From Acidobacterium sp. (GTDB taxonomy: Bacteria; Acidobacteriota; Terriglobia; Terriglobales; Acidobacteriaceae), in the NCBI GenBank assembly GCA_027315385.1, contig DAHUYD010000098.1, positions 1-48,025 of the forward strand: DNA of 48,025 bases, in the 5' to 3' direction. This document shows, piece by piece, positions 16,866-26,372 of this stretch; the stretch's first letter is position 1, and every line of letters begins with the position of its first letter. Position numbers and translations under genes: made by a program. The notes under the pieces are model-generated. The model was not told where the DNA came from. It made no database searches and was given only the letters and a program-made list of their open reading frames with translations.

Positions 16866-18131
16866 ATGGATATCGCACGGCCAGACATTCGCAAGAAGAA
16901 GCGCCGCCGCCAGATCGTGATCGGGTGCATCGCCGCGGCGATTCTCGGGGGCGCGGCGTGGGGCGTGATGCGCCTGAAGCCAGCCATCCCCACCGTGGAC
17001 GCCGGCACGATCTACCCGGGCACCGTGAAACGCGGCGACATGGTGGTGCAGGTTCGAGGCCTTGGCACGCTGGTTCCCCGGGAAGAGAGCATTCGGCTGA
17101 TTCCAGCGCAGACGGATGCGACGGTGGTCAGCATCCGGGTACTACCCGGTGCCATGGTAAAGCCGGACACCGTGGTGATGGTACTGTCGGATCCCCAACT
17201 CCAGCAGCAACTGCTGAACGCGCAACTGGCGGTGAAGGGGGCGGAGGCCGATTACCGGAACATGCAGGCGCAGCTGCAGAACACACTGATGGGCACAAAG
17301 TCGACCGCTGCGGCAGTGGACGCGCAGTTCAGCCAGGCAAAGCTTACGGCGGATACGGATGAGCAGCTGTACAAGCTGGGGGTCATCAGCGGCGAGCAGA
17401 ACTACCAGGCGAAAAGCACAGCAGAGCAGCTGACCACGCAGCACCAGCTGAGCCAGGAGCAGCTGAAAGTGCAGCAACAGTCGATTGAGGTGCAGCTTGC
17501 GTCGCAGCAAACCAAGGTCGACCAGGCGAAGGCGCAGCTGGCCCTTTATGAGAAGCAGGAAGAGGCGCTGAACGTGACGCCTGGGATCTCCGGGGTGCTC
17601 GCGTCGCTGGCCAGTCCCGTGTCTGTGGGCCAGCACATCACGGCGGGAACGTCGGTTGCGGAAGTGATCATTCCCAATCAGCTGAAGGCGTCGCTACAGA
17701 TCGCGGAAACGCAGGCGAACAATATCCAGCTGGGGCAGCCGGCGGAAATCGACACTCATAACGGGATCGTTCCCGGCCACGTTACGCGAATCGATCCTTC
17801 GGTATTGAACGGAACGCGCACGGTTGACGTAACACTCGATGGGCCCCTGCCGTCCGGGGCGGTTCCGGACCTGAGCGTGGACGGCACGATCGATCTGGCG
17901 CAGCTCCACGACGTGCTGCACGTGGAGCGTCCTGCATTCGGCAACGCGGACAGCACGATCAGCCTGTTCCGCATAAACCCGGACGGCAAGACGGCGACTC
18001 GGGTGCAGGTAAAGGTGGGGCAGGCGTCGGTAACAGAGATCCAGGTTCTGAGTGGACTGCACGAGGGAGATCGTGTGATTCTTTCGGACATGTCCCGGTA
18101 CGACAACACGGACGAGGTTCGTCTGGACTAA
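16866..18131 (+). CDS. Periplasmic adaptor subunit, HlyD/MacA-type membrane fusion protein
   Basis: A 421-residue membrane fusion protein. A basic start (KKKRRR) is followed by one membrane helix (about 18-35), then the lipoyl/barrel-sandwich half (GDMVVQVRGLGTLVPREE), a long Gln/Ala-rich coiled-coil hairpin (about 110-230), the return lipoyl half (VTPGISGVLASLASPVSVGQHI) and a beta-barrel plus membrane-proximal domain (RIDPSVLNGTRTVDVTLDG). Such adaptors bridge an inner-membrane transporter to a TolC channel. It is first in the run adaptor-ATPase-ATPase-TolC. There is no ribosome-binding site before ATG 16866, and a sigma-54 promoter candidate ends just upstream. Confidence 0.9.
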   Translation: MDIARPDIRKKKRRRQIVIGCIAAAILGGAAWGVMRLKPAIPTVDAGTIYPGTVKRGDMVVQVRGLGTLVPREESIRLIPAQTDATVVSIRVLPGAMVKPDTVVMVLSDPQLQQQLLNAQLAVKGAEADYRNMQAQLQNTLMGTKSTAAAVDAQFSQAKLTADTDEQLYKLGVISGEQNYQAKSTAEQLTTQHQLSQEQLKVQQQSIEVQLASQQTKVDQAKAQLALYEKQEEALNVTPGISGVLASLASPVSVGQHITAGTSVAEVIIPNQLKASLQIAETQANNIQLGQPAEIDTHNGIVPGHVTRIDPSVLNGTRTVDVTLDGPLPSGAVPDLSVDGTIDLAQLHDVLHVERPAFGNADSTISLFRINPDGKTATRVQVKVGQASVTEIQVLSGLHEGDRVILSDMSRYDNTDEVRLD

Positions 18132-18160
18132 GGCAAAAATCTCATCGAGTGGAGAGCAGG

Positions 18161-18880
<720 letters not shown>

Positions 18881-19000
18881 GCACCGCGTCGCCTGCCGGC
18901 GCATCGGCGGGGAGTTGCGGCTCTCGCGTTCTTCGTCTGCCAACTTGCTGACTCGCTAACCCGCTGGCTCGCTGCCGAGCGCTGCCCGCTGAAAGACGTC

Positions 19001-19705
19001 ATGATCAGCCTGAAACACATCGAACGCAGTTACAAGACGGGACCCACGCAGACGTGGGTCCTGCGCCGCGTGGGCCTTGAGATTCGCGAGGGAGAATTCG
19101 TCACCGTCATGGGGCCGTCGGGGGCCGGGAAATCGTCGCTGCTGAACATTCTTGCGCTGCTCGACGATCAGTGGGTCGGCGAGTACTGGTTCAAGGACCA
19201 GCCGGTGCACTCGCTCAATCGCCGCCAGCGCGCCGACCTCGCGCGACGCCACACGGGCATGGTGTTCCAGAGCTATCACCTCCTCGACGACCTTACCGTC
19301 CAGGAGAACATCGACCTGCCCCTCTCCTACAAGGACATCCCCCGCGCAAAGCGCCAGAGTCTCGTCGGCGACACTCTGGATCGCTTCAACATCGTCGGCA
19401 AGAAGGATCTTTTCCCGTCACAGTTATCGGGCGGCCAGCAGCAACTGGTCGGCATTGCCCGAGCCGTGATTCACTCGCCGGACCTGCTGCTGGCCGACGA
19501 GCCCACCGGCAATCTCCATTCCACGCAGGCAAAGGAAATCATGGAGCTGTTCCGCGATCTGAATCAGCAGGGCGTCACGATTGTGCAGGTAACGCATTCG
19601 GAGGCCAACGCCGCGTTCGGCTCGCGCGTAATCGAACTGCGCGACGGGTGGCTGGTCGCCGACACTGCCAACCCCGGCATCTCGGCGGAGGTGGGCGCAT
19701 CGTGA
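19001..19705 (+). CDS. ABC transporter ATP-binding protein, MacB/LolD type (second, variant motifs)
   Basis: A 234-residue nucleotide-binding domain. Walker A (GPSGAGKSS), the Q-loop (GMVFQSYHLL), the signature LSGGQQQ, Walker B (LLLADEPTGNL) and the switch His (VTHSE) are present. Three positions differ from its neighbour: Leu replaces Arg just after the signature (QQQLVGIAR), His replaces Asp in the D-loop (NLHS for NLDS), and VTHSEAN replaces VTHDP. The two ATPases are clearly not recent duplicates. A 120-base gap separates it from the first ATPase, and its stop overlaps the TolC gene's GTG by four bases (GTGA), indicating coupling. A heterodimer with the first ATPase is plausible. Confidence 0.9.
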   Translation: MISLKHIERSYKTGPTQTWVLRRVGLEIREGEFVTVMGPSGAGKSSLLNILALLDDQWVGEYWFKDQPVHSLNRRQRADLARRHTGMVFQSYHLLDDLTVQENIDLPLSYKDIPRAKRQSLVGDTLDRFNIVGKKDLFPSQLSGGQQQLVGIARAVIHSPDLLLADEPTGNLHSTQAKEIMELFRDLNQQGVTIVQVTHSEANAAFGSRVIELRDGWLVADTANPGISAEVGAS

Positions 19706-21675
19706 TCACTGAACGCTGTACGCCGATTGCAGCTCGCCTGCTCGCCCTGTGCGCTCTCAGCTCTGCACTCAGCTTCGCGCAGGCGCAGGATCCGGCCGCG
19801 CCCAGCGCGCCCGCGCCGGCGACGCCCCCGCAACCGAGCATCGCTCAACAGGCAAACCAGGCGCAGCGGCAGCCGCTGGCAGGTGCAGCGCCCTTCCGCG
19901 TCACGGTGCCCCACTCTCGCAATCCATTGGCGGCGTACCGGCCGTCGACCGCACCACCGGTGAATCTGAAAAACTCGCCGCGGCTGTACGACCTGATGCG
20001 CGATGGCAGGCTTTATATTTCCCTGCGCGACGCCATCGCCCTCGCGATTGAGAACAACCTTGACCTTGCGTACTTCCGCTACAACTTCCCGATCGCCAAA
20101 ACCGATCTGGCCCGCACCCAGGCCGGCGGCATCGCCAACGGAGTGGACACCAACATCGTCCAGTCCACGCAGGGAGGATTCGGATCGTCCGCGGGGGGTT
20201 CCAGTTCATCCGCGGGGCTTTCCGCGGCCGGAGCGGGTGGCATTGTCACCTCGGCTCTGGGCGCCGGCGCAGCGCTGCCGCCGAACGGCTTCGATCCTTA
20301 TCTGACCTTCCAGGGCGGTGTGGACCACACTCGCATGCAGCAGGCCAACGTCTTCCAGACGGGCGTACCCATCCTCGAAACCAACACCATCGAGGCCTCC
20401 GGCAGCTTCAGTCAGTCGTACCCGCTCGGAACGCAACTTCTGATCCAGTACCTGGGCGATCGCCAGACGATCAACAGCCCCTACGAGGTCGTGAATCCCC
20501 AGCTTTACGCGCAGTTCAAGGCGCAGGTCACGCAGCCTCTGCTGGCCGGATTCGGGCTGGCCAGCAACGAGCGCTACATTCACATCGCCCGCCGCAACCT
20601 CGACATCACCAACTGGGCGTTCCAGGCTCAGGTGATCGCCACAGTCACGCAGGTCGAGGATATCTATTGGGATCTGGTCGGCGCTTATCAGGACGCGCAG
20701 GTTCGCGAGCGATCGCTCAGGTTCGCCAGGCAGACGCTTTCCGACGACCAGAAGCAGCTCCAGCTCCACGCCATTCCCGCCCTCCAGGTGATGCAGGACG
20801 AGACGGCGGTCGCCACCAGCGAAGGCGATCTGACGATCGCGCGGGCGAACCTCCGCCTGTACGAGCTGCAGTTGAAGAACGCTCTTACCAAAACGGACGA
20901 CTCCACCATCGACGAAATGCCCGTCGTTCCGCTCGAACTCACCGGCGCTCCCGACCCCAACGCGAACAAGCCGATCGCGCAGCTGATCTCCGAAGCCGAA
21001 AAGAACCGCCCTGAGGTTCATGTTTACCAGGAGCAGGCACAGATCCAGCAGGCCAATCTTAAAGGCGTGAACAGCGAACTGCTTCCCCAGCTCAACATGT
21101 ACGGCTTCTACCTGGGCGCGGGGCTGGGAGGTCCGAGGAATCCATATTGCAGCCTGGGGACTGCTTTGTGCGCCGAAAGCCTGCCTGAGGGCTTCGGCGG
21201 GATGTTCCAGAACACCTTCAACTATTCGTCGCCGGAATATCAGGTTGGCATGACGCTGAACATCAATCTGCGCAATCGCGTGGTAAAGGCCGATCAGTTC
21301 CGCGCGGAGCTCCAGTACCGCCAGAGCCAGATCACCTACGAGGAGAACACGAAGAGCATCCGCTTCGACGTGCGCAACTCGCAGTTCGCGCTGGAGCAGG
21401 CGAAAGCCCGGGTGCAGGCGGCGCAACAGGCTCGCGATCTTGCCCAGCGCACCTTCGACATTACCAAACAGGAACAGCAGCTCGGCGCGAAATCCAGCTA
21501 CGATGTGCTTTCCGCGGAGAACCTGCTTGCGCAGGCGGAATCCACCTGGGACGACGCCGAGACGGCCTTCGAGAAAGCCAAGGTGGACATCGATCGCGCC
21601 ACCGGCGAGACGCTCCTGATGACGGGCGTCTCCATCGACGACGCCAAATCCGGCGTGGCCACCCACATGCCGTAG
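19702..21675 (+). CDS. TolC-family outer-membrane channel
   Basis: A 657-residue protein beginning at GTG 19702, overlapping the upstream stop by four bases. It has a signal peptide (ITERCTPIAARLLALCALSSALSFAQAQ) and a Pro/Ala/Gln-rich linker, then the outer-membrane efflux domain starting near SLRDAIALAIENNLDL, typical of TolC helix 1. The second OEP repeat begins around EAEKNRPEVHVYQEQAQIQQANLKG and ends with the long helix carrying KAKVDIDRATGETL. A Gly/Ser-rich insertion (about residues 155-195) is unusual. The length exceeds E. coli TolC (about 470 mature residues), mainly through the N-terminal linker and inserts. It should form the exit duct for the adaptor encoded upstream. Confidence 0.9.
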   Translation: MITERCTPIAARLLALCALSSALSFAQAQDPAAPSAPAPATPPQPSIAQQANQAQRQPLAGAAPFRVTVPHSRNPLAAYRPSTAPPVNLKNSPRLYDLMRDGRLYISLRDAIALAIENNLDLAYFRYNFPIAKTDLARTQAGGIANGVDTNIVQSTQGGFGSSAGGSSSSAGLSAAGAGGIVTSALGAGAALPPNGFDPYLTFQGGVDHTRMQQANVFQTGVPILETNTIEASGSFSQSYPLGTQLLIQYLGDRQTINSPYEVVNPQLYAQFKAQVTQPLLAGFGLASNERYIHIARRNLDITNWAFQAQVIATVTQVEDIYWDLVGAYQDAQVRERSLRFARQTLSDDQKQLQLHAIPALQVMQDETAVATSEGDLTIARANLRLYELQLKNALTKTDDSTIDEMPVVPLELTGAPDPNANKPIAQLISEAEKNRPEVHVYQEQAQIQQANLKGVNSELLPQLNMYGFYLGAGLGGPRNPYCSLGTALCAESLPEGFGGMFQNTFNYSSPEYQVGMTLNINLRNRVVKADQFRAELQYRQSQITYEENTKSIRFDVRNSQFALEQAKARVQAAQQARDLAQRTFDITKQEQQLGAKSSYDVLSAENLLAQAESTWDDAETAFEKAKVDIDRATGETLLMTGVSIDDAKSGVATHMP

Positions 21676-21717
21676 CTATCATGGAGGAATCCGGCAGCCG
21701 GTAATCAGCAGCCAGCC

Positions 21718-23118
21718 ATGTCCACCGCCACCCAACCCGCCATCGAGAGCCGCCGTGAACGAGCCGCTCCCTGCGTGCTGATCGCCGACGATCAGTCTCA
21801 CATTCTGACCGCGCTGGAGCTGCTGCTCGAACCGGAAGGCTACCGTGTTGAAAAAGCAGCTTCACCGGGAATGCTTCTCGACGCGCTTGTATCCGGCGCG
21901 TTCGACGCGGTGCTGCTGGACCTAAACTACACGCGCGACACGACGTCGGGACGCGAAGGGCTGGACGTGCTGACGCATATCCGCTCGCACGAGTCGCAGC
22001 TTCCGGTGATCGTGATGACAGCGTGGGCAAACGTGGAACTGGCGGTTGAGGCCATGCGGCGCGGCGCGTCCGACTTTATCCAGAAACCCTGGGACAACAC
22101 GCGGCTGCTCACGGTCCTGCGCACGCAGATCGACCTGTATCACGCGGTTCGCCGCGCCCAGCGTCTGGAAGCGGAAAACCGCCTGCTGCGCGCCGAGGGA
22201 TTGCCGGAGATGATTGCCACCGCCCCCGCGATGCAGCCGGTGCTGGCGACCATCGCGCGCATCGGCCCCTCGGACGCCACCGTTCTGATCACCGGCGAGC
22301 ATGGAACGGGCAAAGAAGTCGTTGCGCAGACGCTCCATGCCCTGTCGCCGCGAGCCTCGCGCTCCATGGTCGCCGTGAATACGGGCGCGCTGCCCGAGGG
22401 GACCTTCGAATCCGAGCTCTTCGGCCACGTGAAAGGCGCGTTCACCGACGCGCGCACGGAGCGCATCGGGCGCTTCGAGCTGGCGGAGGGCGGCACGCTG
22501 TTCCTGGACGAGATCGCCAACGTGCCGGCGCGCCAGCAGGCGAAACTGCTGCGCGTCCTCGAAGCCGGCGAGATGGAGCGCGTCGGCTCCTCGAAAACAA
22601 AGCGCGTGAATGTCCGCGTCCTCTCCGCCACGAACGCCGATCTGCAGAAGGAAGTCGAGGAGGGCCGCTTCCGCGCTGACCTTCTCTTCCGTCTCAATAC
22701 CGTCGAGATTCACCTGCCTCCGCTGCGCGACCGCCGCGAAGACATCCCGTCCCTCGCCGCGCATTTCCTCGCCCGCTACGCGCAGCGCTATCGCAAACAG
22801 GTGCAGGGCATCGAGCCCGGCGCTCTCCAGCTGATGTTGCAGTACTCCTGGCCCGGGAACGTGCGCGAGCTCGACCACACCATCGAGCGCGCGCTCCTCA
22901 TGGCCCGTTCCGCGTTCATCGAAACGGCGGATCTCGGTCTGTCCTCCGCCGCGCGTCCCACTGCGCAGGGACTCGAAGAGATGTCCCTCGAATCCGTCGA
23001 GAGCATCCTGATCCGCAAAGCACTTTCGCGCACCGGAGGCAACGTCAGCCAGGCCGCGGAAGCGCTCGGCCTCAGCCGCGGTGCGCTGTACCGGCGCATG
23101 GAGAAATACGGGATCTAG
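21718..23118 (+). CDS. Sigma-54-dependent response regulator, NtrC family
   Basis: A 466-residue activator. The receiver domain (about 18-135) has the acidic pair Asp24-Asp25, phosphoacceptor Asp68 (VLLDLN), Thr101 and Lys123. The AAA+ domain has Walker A GEHGTGKE (193-200), the sigma-54 contact loop GAFTDA (240-245) in place of the usual GAFTGA, Walker B GGTLFLDEIANV and the arginine-finger region RFRADLLFRLN. The C-terminal Fis-type helix-turn-helix is GGNVSQAAEALGLSRGALYRRM. It would open sigma-54 promoters after phosphorylation by the kinase encoded next. The obvious target is the promoter candidate at 16836. It follows tolC by 42 bases. Confidence 0.95.
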   Translation: MSTATQPAIESRRERAAPCVLIADDQSHILTALELLLEPEGYRVEKAASPGMLLDALVSGAFDAVLLDLNYTRDTTSGREGLDVLTHIRSHESQLPVIVMTAWANVELAVEAMRRGASDFIQKPWDNTRLLTVLRTQIDLYHAVRRAQRLEAENRLLRAEGLPEMIATAPAMQPVLATIARIGPSDATVLITGEHGTGKEVVAQTLHALSPRASRSMVAVNTGALPEGTFESELFGHVKGAFTDARTERIGRFELAEGGTLFLDEIANVPARQQAKLLRVLEAGEMERVGSSKTKRVNVRVLSATNADLQKEVEEGRFRADLLFRLNTVEIHLPPLRDRREDIPSLAAHFLARYAQRYRKQVQGIEPGALQLMLQYSWPGNVRELDHTIERALLMARSAFIETADLGLSSAARPTAQGLEEMSLESVESILIRKALSRTGGNVSQAAEALGLSRGALYRRMEKYGI

Positions 23119-23213
23119 CGCGATCTCCACGATGCTGAGTTTTCTGTTTTGCAGGCGTCTCGCCGATGCCTGCGGAACGCGGTACGCTGTGCTCTGTGCT
23201 CTGATCGCTGGCC

Positions 23214-24740
23214 ATGCGCCGCTCCCGCCCATCCCGGCCACCTCTCAGCTTTGAGGCGCGGCTTCGCGTGTTCTCGACGCTGACGGCCATCGCCGTCCTC
23301 GGGCTCGCCGCCGCGGTTCTCGCGCTGCTGCATATCTCGACAGGGCCGCTGCTCGTCACGCTCGGCATTCTGCTTATCGCTCTGGTCCTTATCTTCGCCA
23401 CGTTCATTGAGGACGCGATCCGTCCGGTGCAGACGCTGGCCAACGTGGTTGCCGCGCTGCGCGAGGAGGATTATTCCTTCCGAGCCCGCAACGCCGGGCG
23501 CGATGACTCGCTGGGCCAGCTGGCGCTTGAAATCAATGCGCTCGCGGATACGCTGCAGACGCAACGCGTGGGCGCGCTGGAAGCCGTGGCGCTGCTGCGC
23601 CGCGTGATCGCGGAGATGGACGCGCCGGTGCTCGCCTTCGACCAGGAATCGCGGCTGCGCCTGCTGAACCCGGCGGCGGAACGGGTGTTCGGCCTGTTGC
23701 CGGCGCGCGATCTGGGCCGCTCGGCGACCGATCTGAAACTGCAGCCGCTTCTCGATCGGCCCACGGAGACGGTTCTGTCCGCCGACTTGCCGCTGGCCGG
23801 GGCATCCGATAAATCTCCGCGGTGGCTGATTCGCCGCGGCAGCTTCCGCCAGCGCGGCGTACCGCACACCCTCATCGTCCTCTCCGACGTGAGCGCGGCG
23901 CTGCGGGAGGAGGAGCGGCTGGCCTGGCGGCGGCTGATCCGGGTGATCGGCCACGAGATCTCGAACTCGCTGACGCCGATTAAGTCCATCGCGGGCAGCC
24001 TGCGCTCGCGTCTGCTGCCGCGATCCAATGGAGATGAAAGCCCTCCATCGGCCGCGTCTCAGGACCAAAGCCCCGTTTGGACGGTCAGTCCCGGCATGCT
24101 GGGCAGGGACCTCAACCGCGGCCTCTCCGTCATTGAGAACCGCGCCGACTCCCTCAACCGATTCGTCCAGGCTTATCGCCAGCTCGCGCAGCTTCCCGCG
24201 CCTGTTCTGAAGCATGTGCCGCTGGTGCCGCTCCTCGAACGCGTGGTTTCGCTTGAAATTCGCCTCGACGTCCGCGTCCTTGCCGCTCCCGACGTCGATC
24301 TCCTCGCCGATCCCGACCAGATCGAACAGCTCCTCATCAACCTCGTCCGCAACGCGGTCGAAGCCGCGACGCTCGGAATGGAGGAGACATCCAGCGGCGC
24401 AGAGGAGGACGCACCCTCCCTCTTTGCGGCGGAATCAGAGGCCGCTCCGGCGGTCGCCGTTCAGGCCGCTCCTCAGCGCATGCCCCAGGTCACTCTCCGC
24501 GCGGTGCTCGACGGCGAACTCGCCGCGATTCAGATCGAGGACAACGGCCCCGGCCTCGCGAACCCTGACAACTTATTCGTCCCGCTGTACACCACGAAGA
24601 AGTCCGGCTCCGGCGTTGGCCTCGCTCTGGCCCGGCAGATTGTCGAAGCCCACGGCGGCGCCATCACCCTCCGCAACCGCGCCGACGGCCCCGGCTGCCT
24701 CGCTGAAGTAAGGATCCCCATCGCGCAGGCGATGCCCTAG
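23214..24740 (+). CDS. Sensor histidine kinase, NtrY-like
   Basis: A 508-residue kinase. Two membrane helices (about 25-45 and 48-68) are separated by only a few residues, so there is no periplasmic sensing domain. A HAMP-like linker (PVQTLANVVAALREEDYSFRAR) and a PAS domain (about 135-230, VIAEMDAPVLAFDQESRLRLLNPAAERVFG) precede the H-box VIGHEISNSLTPIKS, with His247 as the phosphorylation site. The ATPase domain has the N-box LINLVRNAVEAA, G1 IEDNGPGL and G2 GSGVGLALARQI. It pairs with the preceding sigma-54 regulator (95-base gap), a standard NtrY/NtrX-like arrangement. An Ala/Glu-rich insert lies in the ATPase domain near 385-420. Confidence 0.93.
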   Translation: MRRSRPSRPPLSFEARLRVFSTLTAIAVLGLAAAVLALLHISTGPLLVTLGILLIALVLIFATFIEDAIRPVQTLANVVAALREEDYSFRARNAGRDDSLGQLALEINALADTLQTQRVGALEAVALLRRVIAEMDAPVLAFDQESRLRLLNPAAERVFGLLPARDLGRSATDLKLQPLLDRPTETVLSADLPLAGASDKSPRWLIRRGSFRQRGVPHTLIVLSDVSAALREEERLAWRRLIRVIGHEISNSLTPIKSIAGSLRSRLLPRSNGDESPPSAASQDQSPVWTVSPGMLGRDLNRGLSVIENRADSLNRFVQAYRQLAQLPAPVLKHVPLVPLLERVVSLEIRLDVRVLAAPDVDLLADPDQIEQLLINLVRNAVEAATLGMEETSSGAEEDAPSLFAAESEAAPAVAVQAAPQRMPQVTLRAVLDGELAAIQIEDNGPGLANPDNLFVPLYTTKKSGSGVGLALARQIVEAHGGAITLRNRADGPGCLAEVRIPIAQAMP

Positions 24741-25177
24741 ATGATTGTCGGGTGCTCCCCGGCACCTCTGCTACAATAGAGCCACGCTCAGTTGTTTGGT
24801 TGTGAGCCGTTCTCGCCTCATCCGCCAGATCGCCCTCCCGTAAATTTCCAGGCCCCTCAGCGTAATGGCCCCATTTGCATCGTGTGTGCGCAAAGTTGCG
24901 TACCGGGCCAGGCTGCAAGCGCTGCTTCGATTTACGCAAAGGCGCATCCCAGCCGAAAACGTGAGTGTGGGACAAAGTCGAATCGGCGCGTCGTAAGCGC
25001 TCCCCGAATTTCCCTGCATAGAGACTTAAGATCCCGGGCGCAGCTCTGCACACAGCCGAGTCCCGACCGGGAACACAGCAACTCCGGCCGCCGTGCCCGC
25101 ATTCCGGGTGCGTTCCATGGATGAAGGAGGACGATTCCTCCTGGTGGATCTCCGGCGCGCCGCAGCACAGGAACACC
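24741..25177. other. Long non-coding leader region upstream of the helicase gene
   Basis: About 440 bases separate the kinase stop from the favoured helicase start. I see no convincing coding frame. GGTGC/GCACC near 24750-24766 could form a weak 5-bp hairpin. GGAGGA-CGAT-TCCTCC (25127-25142) is a perfect 6-bp inverted repeat that hides a Shine-Dalgarno-like sequence. RNA helicase genes often have long regulated 5' leaders, but nothing here proves one. Confidence 0.4.
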
Positions 25178-26311
25178 TTGAAACTTTTCTCTGAATTACA
25201 CCTTTCGCCGGCCCTGCAGAAGCAGATCTCCGACGCCAATTTCATCACCCCCACGCCGGTTCAGGCCGGAGCCATTCCGCCGGCCCTCGAAGGCCGCGAC
25301 GTGCTGGCCACCGCGCAGACCGGCACCGGCAAAACCCTCGGCTTCCTCATTCCGCTCATCGAGCGGATGCCGAAAGGCTCCAAAGGCGCATCGGCGCTGG
25401 TGCTGCTGCCCACGCGCGAACTGGCCATGCAGGTTCTTGAAGCCTACCGGCAGCTCACCCGCAGCCAGGGCACGGCGGCGCTGGTTTGCGGCGGCCTGGC
25501 GGAAGGCCCGCAGCTCGACGCCATTCGCCGGGGCGCGCGCCTCATTGTCGCCACGCCGGGACGCCTGGAAGATTACCTCCAGCGCAAACTGGTCAACCTG
25601 AGCGGCATCAAAATCCTGGTCCTCGACGAAGTGGACCGCATGCTGGACATGGGCTTTAAGCCCTCCATCCGCCGCATTGCGGCTGCCCTGCCCACGGATC
25701 GGCAGACACTCTGCTACTCGGCGACACTGAGCGCGGAGATTCGCGAAGTGGCGAACGACTACCTGAAGAACCCGGTCCGGGTCGAGATCGGTTCGGTGCT
25801 GAAGCCTTCGCCCAACGTCGAGCTGCGCAGCTTCGAAGTCCCCACGGACAAGAAGCAGGAGCTGCTCGAGCATCTGCTGGGCGCGAACGACGGCAGCTTC
25901 CTGGTCTTCGTCCGCACCAAACACGGAGCCGACCGCGTAGCGCGCCGCCTGGTGCGCTCCGGCCATTCGGCCACGCCCATCCACGGCGACCGCTCGCAGT
26001 CGCAGCGCAATGCGGCCCTGCGCAGCTTTGCCCAGGGCCACCATCGCGTGCTGGTCGCCACCGACGTGGCGGCGCGCGGCATCGATGTGGCCGACGTGGC
26101 GCACGTGGTCAACTTCGACATGCCGAAGGAAGCCGAGGACTTTGTGCACCGCGTGGGCCGGACCGGGCGCGCCTCCAGCCGCGGCATCGCTTCCACCTTC
26201 GCCGCTCCGGACGAGGTGCGCGATCTGCGCAAAATGGAGCGCAAGCTGGCCATCGTCACGAAGAAGTTCCGGGTGCGGCTCGCGCCCCAGGCTCAGGCCA
26301 AGACGGCCTGA
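25178..26311 (+). CDS. DEAD-box-type ATP-dependent RNA helicase, RhlE-like
   Basis: Unwinds structured RNA, with roles in ribosome assembly or RNA decay. From TTG 25178 the product is 377 residues and opens KLFSELHLSPALQKQ, the standard start of RhlE-type proteins. ATG 25121 would add 19 residues with no homology and has no ribosome-binding site. Visible motifs are the Q motif (PTPVQ), I (AQTGTGKT), Ia (PTRELA), II (LDEVD, not DEAD), III (SAT), IV-V (VLVATDVAARGID) and VI (HRVGRTGR). The C-terminus is short and lacks the long basic tail of many RhlE proteins. A strong bidirectional terminator follows. Confidence 0.93.
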   Translation: MKLFSELHLSPALQKQISDANFITPTPVQAGAIPPALEGRDVLATAQTGTGKTLGFLIPLIERMPKGSKGASALVLLPTRELAMQVLEAYRQLTRSQGTAALVCGGLAEGPQLDAIRRGARLIVATPGRLEDYLQRKLVNLSGIKILVLDEVDRMLDMGFKPSIRRIAAALPTDRQTLCYSATLSAEIREVANDYLKNPVRVEIGSVLKPSPNVELRSFEVPTDKKQELLEHLLGANDGSFLVFVRTKHGADRVARRLVRSGHSATPIHGDRSQSQRNAALRSFAQGHHRVLVATDVAARGIDVADVAHVVNFDMPKEAEDFVHRVGRTGRASSRGIASTFAAPDEVRDLRKMERKLAIVTKKFRVRLAPQAQAKTA

Positions 26312-26331
26312 TTGCCCAGGCTGCAGCGGAG

Positions 26332-26357
26332 AAAGGGCGCGTCAGCCGCGCCCTTTT
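26332..26357. terminator. Bidirectional intrinsic terminator
   Basis: AAAGGGCGCG (26332-26341) pairs perfectly with CGCGCCCTTT (26347-26356) around a 5-base loop. The A-run and T-run let it act on both strands. It lies between the convergent helicase gene and the beta-barrel gene, ending 15 bases before the latter's stop. Confidence 0.85.
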
Positions 26358-26372
26358 GCCAAAGTTCCCTCT

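Noticed and set aside
19171-19701. Much longer N-terminal start for the TolC gene
   Set aside because: The frame is open but lies wholly within the second ATPase gene, and GTG 19702 gives a clean signal peptide and a GTGA overlap.
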